This document shows, in pieces, positions 40,570 through 54,118 of a stretch of DNA of 64,000 nt (position 1 is the first letter of the stretch; each line of letters starts with the position of its first letter). The DNA comes from Bacillus zhangzhouensis (GTDB taxonomy: Bacteria > Bacillota > Bacilli > Bacillales > Bacillaceae). The DNA lies in assembly GCA_025809375.1 (NCBI GenBank), contig CP099514.1, positions 124,001 through 188,000 of the forward strand, given 5' to 3'. The position numbers were made by a program, and so were the translations under genes. Below the pieces are notes generated by a model that saw only the letters and a program-made list of their open reading frames with translations, made no database searches and was not told the DNA's origin.

Positions 40570-41166
40570 TTAACTGTCGCTTCCTTCGCTTCCTTCGCTG
40601 CCTTGCGATCCGGAATCACTGCTGCTCTCAGATGCTGCCTTTTTGAGCTCATCTTCGAATTTCTTCTTATAAAGAGGGCTGCTTAATGTTTCCGTAATGA
40701 CTTTTTCTAAGTGCTTTCTAAACTCTTTGCTTTTTACAAGTTCACCGTATTTCTTTTCCATCTCAGGATCTTTGAGAATATCCATCATCAGCTGTTGATA
40801 GTCAGGATCCTTCATTAACTGTTTTAACATTCTTTCATGCTGTTGCTGCATGGATTTTGCGAAAGTCTCGGCAAATTTAGAATCCTCAAAGACCTTCTTC
40901 CAGAACTCTTTGCCTTTATCAGAAGTCAGTGTTTTCTCTATCGTTTTTTTCACAGTTTGTTCATCCATTACCAAAGCTTCATTCATTGCCTCGTCATTTA
41001 ATAACTGTTGAATGGCCTTTTTACCGTCATCTGTCTTTAATATATCAACGACCATTTTTTTTGTTTCGTCATAGTCCATATTAGATGAGGATTGGGTTTT
41101 GGGAGCACAAGCTGTTAGAGATAAAAGAAGAAAACAGCTCATTATACGCAAGATGCCTTTTGACAT
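40570..41166 (-). CDS. gerD: spore germination lipoprotein GerD
   Basis: GerD clusters nutrient germinant receptors in the spore inner membrane. It has 198 residues: type II signal with lipobox LTAC, lipidated C20, then a long helical charged domain (about 30-175) and a Ser/Gly/Asp-rich low-complexity tail. ATG 41166 (minus) behind CGAAAGGAGCCACAGT. It lies between salA and kbaA as in B. subtilis. A sigma-G type promoter is visible upstream. Confidence 0.93.
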   Translation of the reverse strand: MSKGILRIMSCFLLLSLTACAPKTQSSSNMDYDETKKMVVDILKTDDGKKAIQQLLNDEAMNEALVMDEQTVKKTIEKTLTSDKGKEFWKKVFEDSKFAETFAKSMQQQHERMLKQLMKDPDYQQLMMDILKDPEMEKKYGELVKSKEFRKHLEKVITETLSSPLYKKKFEDELKKAASESSSDSGSQGSEGSEGSDS

Positions 41167-41198
41167 ACTGTGGCTCCTTTCGTTACATGTCTTACTTT

Positions 41199-41227
41199 TA
41201 ATATGAATGTTTCACGTAAATTTATAC
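41199..41227 (-). promoter_or_regulatory. candidate sigma-G promoter of gerD
   Basis: Read on the minus strand: GTATA (41227-41223), 17 bases, CATATTA (41205-41199), about 33 bases before the gerD ATG. It fits the sigma-G pattern gHATR / CAWWMTA with one mismatch, consistent with forespore expression of gerD known in B. subtilis. Confidence 0.5.
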
Positions 41228-41256
41228 ATAACAAAAATAGGGGTTGGATCAATTCA

Positions 41257-41859
41257 ATGAAAAGTCGGGATTTAGTTCGTTTTTTCTTCTCTGTGCTAGC
41301 TGTTGGAGCGGTCGTGACAAGCGTGGTAGGCTTTGCGCTGGAGTGGGGGAAATATCAGAAGCTTTTTATTTCGTTTGAAATTCTAGAGATCGCATCTGTG
41401 TTGTTTTGGTTCATTGGTGTAGGGATGATTTTTAGTGTTATTAGCCAGATGGGGTTTGTTGTCTTCTTGACAGTGCACCGGTTTGCGTTAGAGATTTTCC
41501 GATCACATTCTTTATGGAATTCCATTCAGCTGTTTCTTGTGATTTTTGTGCTGTTTGATTTAGCTTACTTGCGATTTTTGTTTTTCGGTGAAAATGACTC
41601 ATTTCTTCCATACTTGTGGCTGCCTGCTTTTATCGGTGTGTTTGCATTGATCACAGCTTACTTTAAACAGCAGCAGTCCTCTAAGAAAACATTTGTATCC
41701 GCAATGTTTCTCATGGTCGTCATCACGTCGTTAGAATGGTTCCCGGCGCTCAGAGTGAATGAAGAGGACTGGCTGTATTTAATGCTGTTCCCGCTATTGG
41801 GCTGTAATGCGTTTCAGCTGTTAGCACTGCCGCGGTTTTCAAAAGCGAATGCTACTTAA
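41257..41859 (+). CDS. kbaA: KinB-signalling pathway activation membrane protein KbaA
   Basis: Multi-span membrane protein needed for KinB-dependent phosphorelay signalling into sporulation. It has 200 residues from ATG 41257 ([20 protein letters not shown]), close to the 198 of B. subtilis. About six hydrophobic segments are visible. The frame opens upstream to 41170, but that start lies within the gerD promoter region and would add residues absent from the family. The binding site is weak (AGGGGTTGG). Confidence 0.9.
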   Translation: MKSRDLVRFFFSVLAVGAVVTSVVGFALEWGKYQKLFISFEILEIASVLFWFIGVGMIFSVISQMGFVVFLTVHRFALEIFRSHSLWNSIQLFLVIFVLFDLAYLRFLFFGENDSFLPYLWLPAFIGVFALITAYFKQQQSSKKTFVSAMFLMVVITSLEWFPALRVNEEDWLYLMLFPLLGCNAFQLLALPRFSKANAT

Positions 41860-42616
41860 CTTCCGATGACTTTGTTTTCGTATTGGAGATCAGTTCGCCA
41901 ACCGTCACATTTTTTAAATTCTTTTCTTTTATTTGTTTCAAAATAGCTGGTAAGGCTTGAGCGGTTTGGGTTGCTGAATCTGAGGCGTGAAGCAGTACAA
42001 TGTCTCCGCTTTTCATTCGATCATTTACATTCTGAACAATTTGGTCGACACCCGGATTCAACCAATCCTGTGAATTGATGCTGTAATGAACAACGGTATA
42101 ACCGTACTGTGTGGCAATTTTTAGTGCTGTTTCGTTAAACTGTCCAGTTGGCGGTCTTAATAGTTGAATGTCATCTAGTCCAAGCTTTTGAAATGTATTT
42201 TGTGCACGGACAAGATCTTGCTTGATCTCACTATCTTCAAGCTGGCTATAATTTTTATACGCATAGCCAAGGCTTCCGATTTGGTGGCCGTCCTCCCTAA
42301 TTTGTTTCACGATATCAGGATGACGCTCAGCCCAAGAAGCAGACAGAAAGAAAGTGGCGTTCTTTATACCGTACTCTCGAAGGACATTTAAAATAGGAAC
42401 AGCCTTCTCATCCCCCCAGCCAATATTAAAAGTGAGTGAGACATGTTTTGATGAAGTCTCGCCTTTATAAATAGCTCGGGATCCATGTTCAGTTTTAAAG
42501 ACCGACAGCGGCGGTGCCTTTTGTACATAAAAAAAGGTTGCAGCTGCAAGGGCTGCTACAAGAATAATGACAACTTGCTTCAGCCGTTTAATAGGCAACA
42601 CATATAATCGACTCAA
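41852..42616 (-). CDS. pdaB: polysaccharide deacetylase-family sporulation protein PdaB
   Basis: A 254-residue NodB-fold protein from TTG 42616 (CAGGAGTGTTTGAA before it), exactly the B. subtilis length; the frame continues upstream but without support. Membrane anchor at residues 13-30, NodB domain from about 55. Motif 1 reads TFNIGWGDE (62-70): Asn64 stands where active deacetylases, and B. subtilis PdaB as I recall it, have Asp. The motif 2 region is GHQIGSLGY, without the second histidine, as in PdaB proteins generally. Needed for spore integrity in B. subtilis. Catalytic activity is doubtful. It overlaps kbaA by 8 bases at their 3' ends. Confidence 0.92.
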   Translation of the reverse strand: MSRLYVLPIKRLKQVVIILVAALAAATFFYVQKAPPLSVFKTEHGSRAIYKGETSSKHVSLTFNIGWGDEKAVPILNVLREYGIKNATFFLSASWAERHPDIVKQIREDGHQIGSLGYAYKNYSQLEDSEIKQDLVRAQNTFQKLGLDDIQLLRPPTGQFNETALKIATQYGYTVVHYSINSQDWLNPGVDQIVQNVNDRMKSGDIVLLHASDSATQTAQALPAILKQIKEKNLKNVTVGELISNTKTKSSEVK

Positions 42617-42652
42617 TTCAAACACTCCTGCCTTGTCCAAGATTGTTACTTG

Positions 42653-42681
42653 ATTGTATGCAGGACAGGGGTTTAAGATGC
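42653..42681 (-). promoter_or_regulatory. sigma-E promoter of pdaB
   Basis: Read on the minus strand: GCATCTT (42681-42675), 14 bases, CATACAAT (42660-42653), about 37 bases before the TTG start. The -10 is a perfect sigma-E element (CATACAHT) and the -35 fits KMATATT at six of seven positions. It supports mother-cell expression. Confidence 0.75.
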
Positions 42682-42718
42682 TTAATAAAACTATTTCGAG
42701 AAAAGTTTTGAAAAGACG

Positions 42719-42748
42719 TTGACCAATAGAATGTTTTCGTGATATATT
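42719..42748 (+). promoter_or_regulatory. rrn promoter P1
   Basis: TTGACC (42719-42724), 18 bases, TATATT (42743-42748). The 13-mer GATATATTATTAA at its -10 (42741-42753) recurs exactly at P2 (42837-42849). It lies 38 bases from the divergent pdaB promoter. Confidence 0.8.
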
Positions 42749-42814
42749 ATTAATCGTCGCTGACACACAGTGACAAACACAAAACGCTTCGGGAAATAAA
42801 CTTAAAAAAAGTTG

Positions 42815-42844
42815 TTGACATAAGATGAAGCGAAATGATATATT
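42815..42844 (+). promoter_or_regulatory. rrn promoter P2
   Basis: TTGACA (42815-42820), 18 bases, TATATT (42839-42844), 96 bases after P1. Tandem P1/P2 promoters are standard for Bacillus rrn operons. Confidence 0.85.
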
Positions 42845-42871
42845 ATTAAAGCCGCTAAGAACGGCGGTGAT

Positions 42872-43033
42872 GATCTTTGAAAACTAAACAAGACAAAACG
42901 TACCTGTTAATTCGAGTTTTTATAAAAAATCCTATGATACATCATAGGTAGTCAGTCAAACTGGCGAGGCAGGAAATGATCACATGCTAAGTTCGCTACA
43001 TCGTGTAGCAACGCATGTGTGATATGCATCCTG
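42872..43033 (+). other. rrn leader: boxA-like element and 16S precursor processing stem
   Basis: GATCTTTGAAAACT (42872-42885) resembles boxA of the NusB/S10 antitermination complex. AAAACTAAACAAGAC within 42879-42894 is exactly complementary to the sequence after 16S (GTCTTGTTTAGTTTT, 44616-44630), forming the RNase III stem that frees 16S. Two more hairpins follow: CCTATGAT/ATCATAGG (42932-42949) and GATCACATGC/GCATGTGTGAT (42978-43024). Confidence 0.8.
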
Positions 43034-47696
<4,663 letters not shown>

Positions 47697-47759
47697 TATA
47701 TTCTCATGTGAAACATGAACATTGTTATCTAGTTTTGAGAGAACATTCTCTCCATCAGG

Positions 47760-47875
<116 letters not shown>

Positions 47876-47917
47876 TTTTTGTTTATATCCTTCCAATGGA
47901 AGAAGTTACTTTATCAT

Positions 47918-47992
47918 TCCGCAGTAGCTCAGTGGTAGAGCTATCGGCTGTTAACCGATCGGTCGTAGGTTCGAGTCCTACCTGCGGAGCCA
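47918..47992 (+). tRNA. tRNA-Asn (GTT)
   Basis: Acceptor TCCGCAG pairs with CTGCGGA; anticodon loop CTGTTAA gives GTT. T-arm GTTCGAGTC present. CCA is encoded (GCCA). 75 bases, behind the 5S gene in the same operon. Confidence 0.97.
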
Positions 47993-47993
47993 T

Positions 47994-48066
47994 GCTTCCA
48001 TAGCTCAGTAGGTAGAGCACTTCCATGGTAAGGAAGAGGTCAGCGGTTCGAGCCCGCTTGGAAGCT
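47994..48066 (+). tRNA. tRNA-Thr (GGT)
   Basis: Acceptor GCTTCCA pairs with TGGAAGC; anticodon loop ATGGTAA gives GGT. CCA is not encoded (TTTCC follows), so it needs the CCA-adding enzyme. Starts one base after tRNA-Asn. 73 bases. Confidence 0.96.
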
Positions 48067-48088
48067 TTCCTCTATATGTTGTTATGAC

Positions 48089-48119
48089 AAGGTTTCTCGA
48101 TGATGAGAAGGCTTTTTTT
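48089..48119 (+). terminator. rrn operon terminator
   Basis: AAGGTTTCTC (48089-48098) pairs with GAGAAGGCTT (48105-48114), with one mismatch and one G-U, then TTTTTT. End of rrn-tRNA transcript. Confidence 0.8.
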
Positions 48120-48417
48120 GTTTGTTTACATATTATTGAACTGCTCGATGATAAGTAAACTGTGACATTAGGAAGCGAATAAAACGGCTTACACAGAAGT
48201 GCTACATCTGTTTTTTACTTATCTCCTTCTTTTTGTTCTTGATTCTTCAGTCTCTTTCTTTTATTCTTATTAAAGTGATATCTTCTATATCAAAAGACTC
48301 TGTACGTTCCTCTTTTCCCCCGAAAGTGAAGTATCATTTGTTTTTCCTTTCTTTATCCCAGGTATAGTTGATCTTCTTTTTCCATGTACGGTATGTATAT
48401 AAAAAGGAGTAGATGGT
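48120..48417 (+). other. intergenic region before the SulP gene, no gene seen
   Basis: About 300 AT-rich bases, strongly pyrimidine-biased on the plus strand between 48200 and 48365. I see no open frame with a binding site, no tRNA and no riboswitch that I know. A 6-bp hairpin TGATAT/ATATCA lies at 48276-48292. A weak promoter candidate TTGATC (48368-48373), 18 bases, TATGTA (48392-48397) precedes the SulP gene. Confidence 0.5.
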
Positions 48418-49857
48418 TTGAAAGATTTATTTGTAAAGCAAGAATGGTTTGGACATTTACGTCAGGATGTGCTTGCGGGTATATTAGTCGCAATGGCTTT
48501 AATTCCTGAGGCAATTGCGTTTTCGATTATTGCGGGCGTTGATCCAAAGGTCGGGTTGTATGCATCGTTTTGTATTGCGATTGTGATTTCGTTTGTTGGT
48601 GGACGCCCAGGCATGATTTCGGCTGCAACAGGGGCTATGGCTCTCGTCATGGTTAACTTGGTTGCTGATCATGGGTTGCAATATTTGTTTGCAGCTACTA
48701 TTTTGACAGGTTTGATTCAAATTGTGTTTGGATTGTGCCGAGTGTCTCGTTTGATGAAATTTATTCCGAGGTCCGTGATGGTTGGTTTTGTCAATGCGTT
48801 GGCTATTATGATTTTCATGGCTCAGCTTCCACATTTCGTTGGGGAATCAATGGCTATGTATATGATGACAGGTGGTGCTTTGCTGATCATTTATTTATTG
48901 CCAAAGGTGATAAAGGTGATCCCTTCTCCACTCATTGCCATTATTGTAATGACGATCATTGCTGTATTTGGACATATTGATGTTAGAACTGTTGGAGATA
49001 TGGGAGAGCTTCCTAGTTCTTTACCTGTTTTTCTGATTCCTCAAGTTCCGTTTAGCTGGGAAACACTTGCTATCATTTTTCCTTATTCTTTAGCACTTGC
49101 GATGGTTGGTTTACTTGAGTCTCTTTTAACCGCACAGATTGTCGATGATATGACAGAGACGTCTAGTAATAAGAACAAGGAAGCGAGAGGTCAAGGGATT
49201 GCCAATGTGGTTGCAGGATTCTTTGGTGGTATGGCTGGCTGTGCGATGATTGGTCAATCTGTGATTAATACGAAGGCAGGTGGACGAGGCCGGCTTTCTA
49301 CCTTTGTAGCGGGTGCTTTTTTAATGGTGCTGATTTTTGTACTAGGTGATGTCGTGGTTCAAATTCCGATGGCTGCTCTAGTGGCTGTGATGTTCATGGT
49401 TTCCATTGGCACATTTGATTGGAGTTCCTTTCAACAGCTAAGAAAGAATCCGAAAACAGATTCTATTGTGATGGTTGTAACGGTTGTGACGGTGGTGTGG
49501 ACTCATGATTTATCAAAAGGTGTTTTTGCAGGTGTGCTGCTCAGTGCGGTATTTTTTGTCGCAAAAATATCGAAGCTTCATATTACATCTAAAGAAAGCC
49601 AGGCAGGTACTTGGGAATATCGAGTAAAAGGGCAAATTTTCTTTGCTTCTGTCACTGACTTGATCCAAGCGTTCCATCAAGGGAAAAACCTCCAATCTGT
49701 TGTGATTGATTTGTCTGAAGCGCGTATATGGGATGAATCAGGCGTTGCAGCGATTGAACGTATAAAGGAGAGGTATCAAGCAAATGGCGTCCAGGTGGAC
49801 GTAGTTGGAATGGATACATCAAGTCGAAAGCTTGTGAAACAGGTGAATGGTTCTTAA
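48418..49857 (+). CDS. ybaR: SulP (SLC26) family anion transporter YbaR
   Basis: A 479-residue membrane transporter. The N-terminal SulP domain has about 11-13 hydrophobic segments and the family start [20 protein letters not shown] (residues 24-43). The C-terminal STAS domain (about 405-479) includes [20 protein letters not shown]. Substrate could be sulfate, bicarbonate or a dicarboxylate; the sequence does not decide. TTG 48418 behind AAAAAGGAGTAGATGG. The equivalent B. subtilis gene lies beside ybaS, as here. Confidence 0.9.
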   Translation: MKDLFVKQEWFGHLRQDVLAGILVAMALIPEAIAFSIIAGVDPKVGLYASFCIAIVISFVGGRPGMISAATGAMALVMVNLVADHGLQYLFAATILTGLIQIVFGLCRVSRLMKFIPRSVMVGFVNALAIMIFMAQLPHFVGESMAMYMMTGGALLIIYLLPKVIKVIPSPLIAIIVMTIIAVFGHIDVRTVGDMGELPSSLPVFLIPQVPFSWETLAIIFPYSLALAMVGLLESLLTAQIVDDMTETSSNKNKEARGQGIANVVAGFFGGMAGCAMIGQSVINTKAGGRGRLSTFVAGAFLMVLIFVLGDVVVQIPMAALVAVMFMVSIGTFDWSSFQQLRKNPKTDSIVMVVTVVTVVWTHDLSKGVFAGVLLSAVFFVAKISKLHITSKESQAGTWEYRVKGQIFFASVTDLIQAFHQGKNLQSVVIDLSEARIWDESGVAAIERIKERYQANGVQVDVVGMDTSSRKLVKQVNGS

Positions 49858-49875
49858 AAAGGTCTTTTTGTCTGT

Positions 49876-49881
49876 TACAAT
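49876..49881 (+). promoter_or_regulatory. candidate extended -10 promoter for ybaS
   Basis: TACAAT (49876-49881) preceded by TG at 49873-49874. No good -35 at the right distance. It would start about 30 bases before the ybaS ATG. Confidence 0.4.
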
Positions 49882-49919
49882 AGAAAAGGTAAGAAAGTGT
49901 AGGGATGGAGGTGGCCGGC

Positions 49920-50885
49920 ATGCTTGTGCGTTTGAACCAAGTGCTCGGCCGGATGATGCCGCTCATTACGCCTTTTAGTGTATTAATCGGTGTTTTATTA
50001 GCGGCCTATCTAAAGGATTTTACGTTTTTGGTGCCATGGGTATTTGCTGTTATGACCTTTGCTGGGAGTTTGTCTTCTACTTTTTCGGCTTTAAAGCATA
50101 CGGTGATGCACCCATTGCCTTTGATTTTATCGTTTATGATTTTGCACGTGTTGATGCCTCTTTATGCTTGGTCGGCGGGACATCTCATATTTGCGGGTGA
50201 TGCCATGACGATCACCGGTTTGACACTTGCAATGGTGATTCCCACAGGAGTTTCTAGTTTAATATGGGCGGCAATGTATAAAGGGAATGTTGGGTTAACG
50301 TTATCCATTATTTTAATTGATACATTGCTTTCGCCATTGATTGTGCCAGCCAGTTTGTCACTTTTGGCCGGAACACAGGTTCATATGGACATGGTGGCAA
50401 TCATGAAAGGGCTGTTTGGGATGGTGGTGCTTCCATCTATTTTAGGGATGCTCGTTCGTCACTATGCAAAGCCTGCTATGACGAAAATGATCAGTCAGAC
50501 ACTGTCACCTTTTTCAAAAATAGGCTTGTTTGTAGTGGTGTCGATTAACAGTTCTGTTGTTGCACCATACTTGCGTGAACTGGATGCCGCTTTTTTTAGT
50601 AAGGCAGCGACTGTGTTTGTTATTGCAATGAGCGGATATGCGTTTGCATGGTTGATTGGAAAGACGATGAAATGTACTCAAGGAGAGATTGTGGCCATCG
50701 TGTATACGGGCGGTATGAGAAACATTAGTGCGGGGGCTGTGCTTGCCATTAGCTTTTTCCCGCCTGCTGTTGCTGTTCCTGTGGTGATTGGCATGCTGTT
50801 TCAGCAAGTTCTTGCTGCCTTGTTTGGCTTCTTACTCAATCGTTTTGAGCTGAAAGCAGCTGCTGTGACGAAATCTTTCTCATGA
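49920..50885 (+). CDS. ybaS: bile acid:sodium symporter (BASS) family protein YbaS
   Basis: A 321-residue membrane protein with about nine to ten hydrophobic segments. VIPTGVSSLIWAAM and YTGGMRNISAGAVLAISFFP are the two crossover helices with the family's small-residue pattern. ATG 49920 lies behind ATGGAGGTGGCCGGC; the ATG at 49905 sits inside that site. BASS transporters move organic anions with sodium; the substrate is unknown, though pantoate and other keto acids are carried by relatives. A bidirectional terminator follows. Confidence 0.85.
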   Translation: MLVRLNQVLGRMMPLITPFSVLIGVLLAAYLKDFTFLVPWVFAVMTFAGSLSSTFSALKHTVMHPLPLILSFMILHVLMPLYAWSAGHLIFAGDAMTITGLTLAMVIPTGVSSLIWAAMYKGNVGLTLSIILIDTLLSPLIVPASLSLLAGTQVHMDMVAIMKGLFGMVVLPSILGMLVRHYAKPAMTKMISQTLSPFSKIGLFVVVSINSSVVAPYLRELDAAFFSKAATVFVIAMSGYAFAWLIGKTMKCTQGEIVAIVYTGGMRNISAGAVLAISFFPPAVAVPVVIGMLFQQVLAALFGFLLNRFELKAAAVTKSFS

Positions 50886-50921
50886 AAAAACCTCCATCTA
50901 TCAAAGGATGGAGGTTTTTTT
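50885..50921. terminator. bidirectional terminator between ybaS and namZ
   Basis: CCTCCATC (50891-50898) and GATGGAGG (50907-50914) pair perfectly, with six A on the left and seven T on the right, so it works for both converging genes. Confidence 0.93.
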
Positions 50922-50926
50922 GTGAT

Positions 50927-52174
50927 TTAATAGATGAGATATTTTTTCCGCTTCTTTTCGAATGTTTTGAGGTCATGGTGATAGCGTTTCATGATATGTT
51001 TGATAGAAGTTCCTTTATTGATGTCTTCTTTCGTCCATCCATTCCCGATGAGTTTATCAAAGTTGCCTGTTTGAAGGAAATGAAAGTCATGAGGATATAA
51101 ATCATGTATTGCTTTGATGATGGACACCCCCGTTTTTACTGCTTCGAAGGATGAGCGGTCTGTGACGTATAACTGCACACCGTGAGATAGCGTACCGGCA
51201 TGTTTAGAAAATGTGGGGGTGAATGACACAGGTCTAAATTGAACGCCTTTTAGTTTTAGCTGATTTAAATGCTCTGCCAGCTCGCTGCTATTGATATAGG
51301 GTGCACCAATGAGCTCGAATGGTTTTGTCGTTCCTCTGCCTTCAGAGACATTTGTTCCTTCAATTAATCCAGTGGCAGGATATACAAAGGTACTATCCAC
51401 TGTTGGCATGTTAGGAGAAGGAAGGACGAACGGCAGCTTTGTATCATCGAATGTCATGGACCGCTTCCAATTTTTCATTTTAACGACTGTTACCTCAGCA
51501 TTGATATGAAACTCTTGGTTAAAGAGTTTAGCAAGTTCACCAGTCGTCATTCCGTGTCTTAATGGAATTGGATAGAGCCCCACAAATGAGGCGTGTTCAC
51601 GCTCTAAAACAGGTCCTTCTACTTTTAGTCCGCCAATGGGATTTGGGCGGTCTAGGATAACAAAAGGAATGTTGTTTTCTTTAGCGGCTTCCATCGCATA
51701 GGCCATCGTGTAAATATAGGTGTAATAACGACTACCAACGTCTTGAATATCAAACAGCAGGACATCTACATTTTTCAGCATTTCAGGAGTAGGTTTTCTT
51801 GTTTTTCCATAAAGAGAGTAAACAGGAAGACCTGTTTTTTCATCGGTATAGGATTCGATGTCTTCTCCTGCTTGTGCATCGCCGCGCACGCCGTGTTCAG
51901 GTCCATATAAAGCAGTGAGCTTGATATTTGGATGTTCAAATAGGAGATCGACACTGCTTTTCATATTGGCATCAATGCCAGTCGGGTTGGTAATGAGACC
52001 GACCCTTTTCTCTTTTAGCCATGAAAGATTGCTTGTGAGTAGTGTTTCGACTCCTGTTTTGACTGCTGCTTTTTTTCCTTTTGTGTCTGTTCGTTTTGGA
52101 TCTGCGGGAGAGGCGGCAGTCAATGTGCTCATCATGAGAATGCTTGCGATTATCAAGCCAGCTGTTTTCTTCAA
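50927..52174 (-). CDS. namZ: exo-beta-N-acetylmuramidase NamZ (YbbC, DUF1343)
   Basis: Releases terminal MurNAc from peptidoglycan fragments; described for B. subtilis YbbC (GH171). It has 415 residues, TTG 52174 behind AGGAGGGATTCTC, signal peptide (about 1-21), and the DUF1343 core: GLITNPTGID, LYGPEHGVRGDAQAGE, FDIQDVGSRYYTY and DRPNPIGG. Extracellular. It acts after NagZ and AmiE products; last gene of the mur operon. Function is inferred from strong similarity. Confidence 0.92.
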   Translation of the reverse strand: MKKTAGLIIASILMMSTLTAASPADPKRTDTKGKKAAVKTGVETLLTSNLSWLKEKRVGLITNPTGIDANMKSSVDLLFEHPNIKLTALYGPEHGVRGDAQAGEDIESYTDEKTGLPVYSLYGKTRKPTPEMLKNVDVLLFDIQDVGSRYYTYIYTMAYAMEAAKENNIPFVILDRPNPIGGLKVEGPVLEREHASFVGLYPIPLRHGMTTGELAKLFNQEFHINAEVTVVKMKNWKRSMTFDDTKLPFVLPSPNMPTVDSTFVYPATGLIEGTNVSEGRGTTKPFELIGAPYINSSELAEHLNQLKLKGVQFRPVSFTPTFSKHAGTLSHGVQLYVTDRSSFEAVKTGVSIIKAIHDLYPHDFHFLQTGNFDKLIGNGWTKEDINKGTSIKHIMKRYHHDLKTFEKKRKKYLIY

Positions 52175-52185
52175 GAGAATCCCTC

Positions 52186-54105
52186 CTATTTGATCTGTTT
52201 CCCTTTCAAGTTGAGTCCATAGCCAAATGGGTAAAGGGTTTGATTTGGATGAGTGACAGATGGGATATCAACTGGCAGAATTCCTTTAGGTGATGCAGCT
52301 CCAAATATCACTTCAAGTCCAGCAGGAATATTTGGTTGATTGAATTGTCCGTTTGAGAATCCTTTAAAACCGTACACTGCTAGTAAGGCATCCGCTTCTT
52401 CAAAATTTGCCGCATCATAAGGGTTTCTAAGACTCATGATGACCATTTTTTTGTTTTGTGCTGCTGCTTCCTTCATGACAGCACGAGGGAAGGCAGTTGC
52501 CCATTTTTTCGGGTCCTGGACATTGTCATCAATTATGCCATCATTCACAGCTGGGTCATTTTGGACAACGTAAGAGCCAGTGATGACATAGTCAGCTTCT
52601 TGAATTAGTTTGGCTGTATCTTTGGTGAACGTTTTTTCCGCAAAAGCATATGACTGTATGCGTACAGGCTTGATCTTTTTTTGTTTCATGAGAGATTCGA
52701 CTGTGACAGACATTGCTTTTGTGTGATCTTCGTAAGGGGCCATGACCACGATTATGTCATTCTTTTTAGGCTTGAAAGGTAAGGTCTTTTTGTTATTTTT
52801 AAGCAGGGTGATTCCTTCACGTGCTATTTTTTGTTCTGCTTTGCGGTTCGGCTTTTTCCCAACGACTTGAGTGGCTTTTTTGATTTTTTTCTCAAGACTG
52901 ATTGGTTTTTTTGAGGTTATAATGCCGCGCTCGCTTTTCAATTGAAGAATTTTTTCGACAGATTCGTTGATCTGCGACATCGGAATCTCTTTCTTTAAAA
53001 TCGCTTGTTTGACAGCATTGAATACATTCTCTAGGTTTTTCTCTGTTTTTAATGAAATGACTGGTGCTGGCATGAGAGCGATGTCGACACCTGCCTTAAT
53101 GGCCATCACTGCTGCTTCTTCCTGTCCGAAATTATCTGCAATTGCTTTCATGTTTAGAGCGTCTGTCACAACAACGCCTTGAAAGCCCATCTCTTCTTTT
53201 AATAAGTGTGTGATGACTTTTTTTGATAAGGTTGCTGGAACCATGATGTCCTCGCCATCTTTTTTGCTTTGATACGTTGTGTTGTCAATAGCAGGAAATT
53301 GAACATGAGCGGTCATGACCATATCCGCACCAGCGTTGATCGCCTGTTGAAACGGATACAGCTCAACCTTTATTAAACGATCTAGGTCATGCTCTACGAG
53401 CGGCAAGCCGTAGTGACTATCGACGGCTGTATCACCATGTCCCGGGAAATGTTTTAGTGTGGAAATGGTCTTTTCCTTTTGAAGTCCTTTCATGGTTTGA
53501 AGGCCAAGTCTAGAGACAAGAGCAGGATCAGAACTAAAGGAACGGACACCAATGACGGGGTTGTTTGGGTTATTATTCACATCAAGCACAGGAGCAAAAT
53601 TTGTATTGATCCCTAAGGCATTTAATTCTTTGCCGATGATTTTTCCTGTGTCATATGCATTTTTCTTGCTTCTAGAGGCACCAATCGACATATTTCCTGG
53701 GAAATGTGTTCCCTTTTGTAACCTTGTGACGATTCCGCCTTCTTGATCAATGGAAATGAGTAAAGGAATATTTGGTGATGCTTTTTGGATTTCATGGGTG
53801 AGTTTCACGGTTTGTTCCGTATCAACGACATTCTCGGCAAATAAGATGATACCGCCTAGATGATATTTTTCTATAAGATGAGATACTTCTTTATTCATTT
53901 TTGTGAAACCTGTAGGTGCGGATTCATCTTTTGTTTGCCAATTGCGAAAGTCCGGCATGAGCATTTGACCTATCTTTTCATCCAGTGACATGTCTTGAAC
54001 CATTTGTTTAGCAGTTGGCAGAGAGGCAGAGCTAACCTTTTCCGTTGGAATGGAAGAGGTTAGCAGGGCCAAAACCAGTGCAGCGGGGAAGAGAGCTTTC
54101 AACAT
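52186..54105 (-). CDS. nagZ: beta-N-acetylglucosaminidase NagZ (GH3)
   Basis: Exported enzyme removing GlcNAc from muropeptides. It has 639 residues: signal peptide (1-27), GH3 barrel with KHFPGHGDT (218-226), the Asp229-His231 acid/base pair, the nucleophile Asp315 in VVVTDALNM, then the alpha/beta sandwich domain (about 410-639). All catalytic residues match those known for B. subtilis NagZ, shifted by three positions. ATG 54105 (minus) behind AAAAGGAGGAATTCG. Confidence 0.95.
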   Translation of the reverse strand: MLKALFPAALVLALLTSSIPTEKVSSASLPTAKQMVQDMSLDEKIGQMLMPDFRNWQTKDESAPTGFTKMNKEVSHLIEKYHLGGIILFAENVVDTEQTVKLTHEIQKASPNIPLLISIDQEGGIVTRLQKGTHFPGNMSIGASRSKKNAYDTGKIIGKELNALGINTNFAPVLDVNNNPNNPVIGVRSFSSDPALVSRLGLQTMKGLQKEKTISTLKHFPGHGDTAVDSHYGLPLVEHDLDRLIKVELYPFQQAINAGADMVMTAHVQFPAIDNTTYQSKKDGEDIMVPATLSKKVITHLLKEEMGFQGVVVTDALNMKAIADNFGQEEAAVMAIKAGVDIALMPAPVISLKTEKNLENVFNAVKQAILKKEIPMSQINESVEKILQLKSERGIITSKKPISLEKKIKKATQVVGKKPNRKAEQKIAREGITLLKNNKKTLPFKPKKNDIIVVMAPYEDHTKAMSVTVESLMKQKKIKPVRIQSYAFAEKTFTKDTAKLIQEADYVITGSYVVQNDPAVNDGIIDDNVQDPKKWATAFPRAVMKEAAAQNKKMVIMSLRNPYDAANFEEADALLAVYGFKGFSNGQFNQPNIPAGLEVIFGAASPKGILPVDIPSVTHPNQTLYPFGYGLNLKGKQIK

Positions 54106-54118
54106 CGAATTCCTCCTT

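Noticed and set aside
41852..42766. A 304-residue PdaB start at 42766
   Set aside because: The extra 50 residues are not in the family, overlap the sigma-E promoter and rrn P1, and the TTG at 42616 has a good binding site and gives the B. subtilis length.
48120..48417. Possible riboswitch or small gene before the SulP transporter
   Set aside because: No conserved riboswitch core, no terminator pair and no coding frame with a binding site could be seen.
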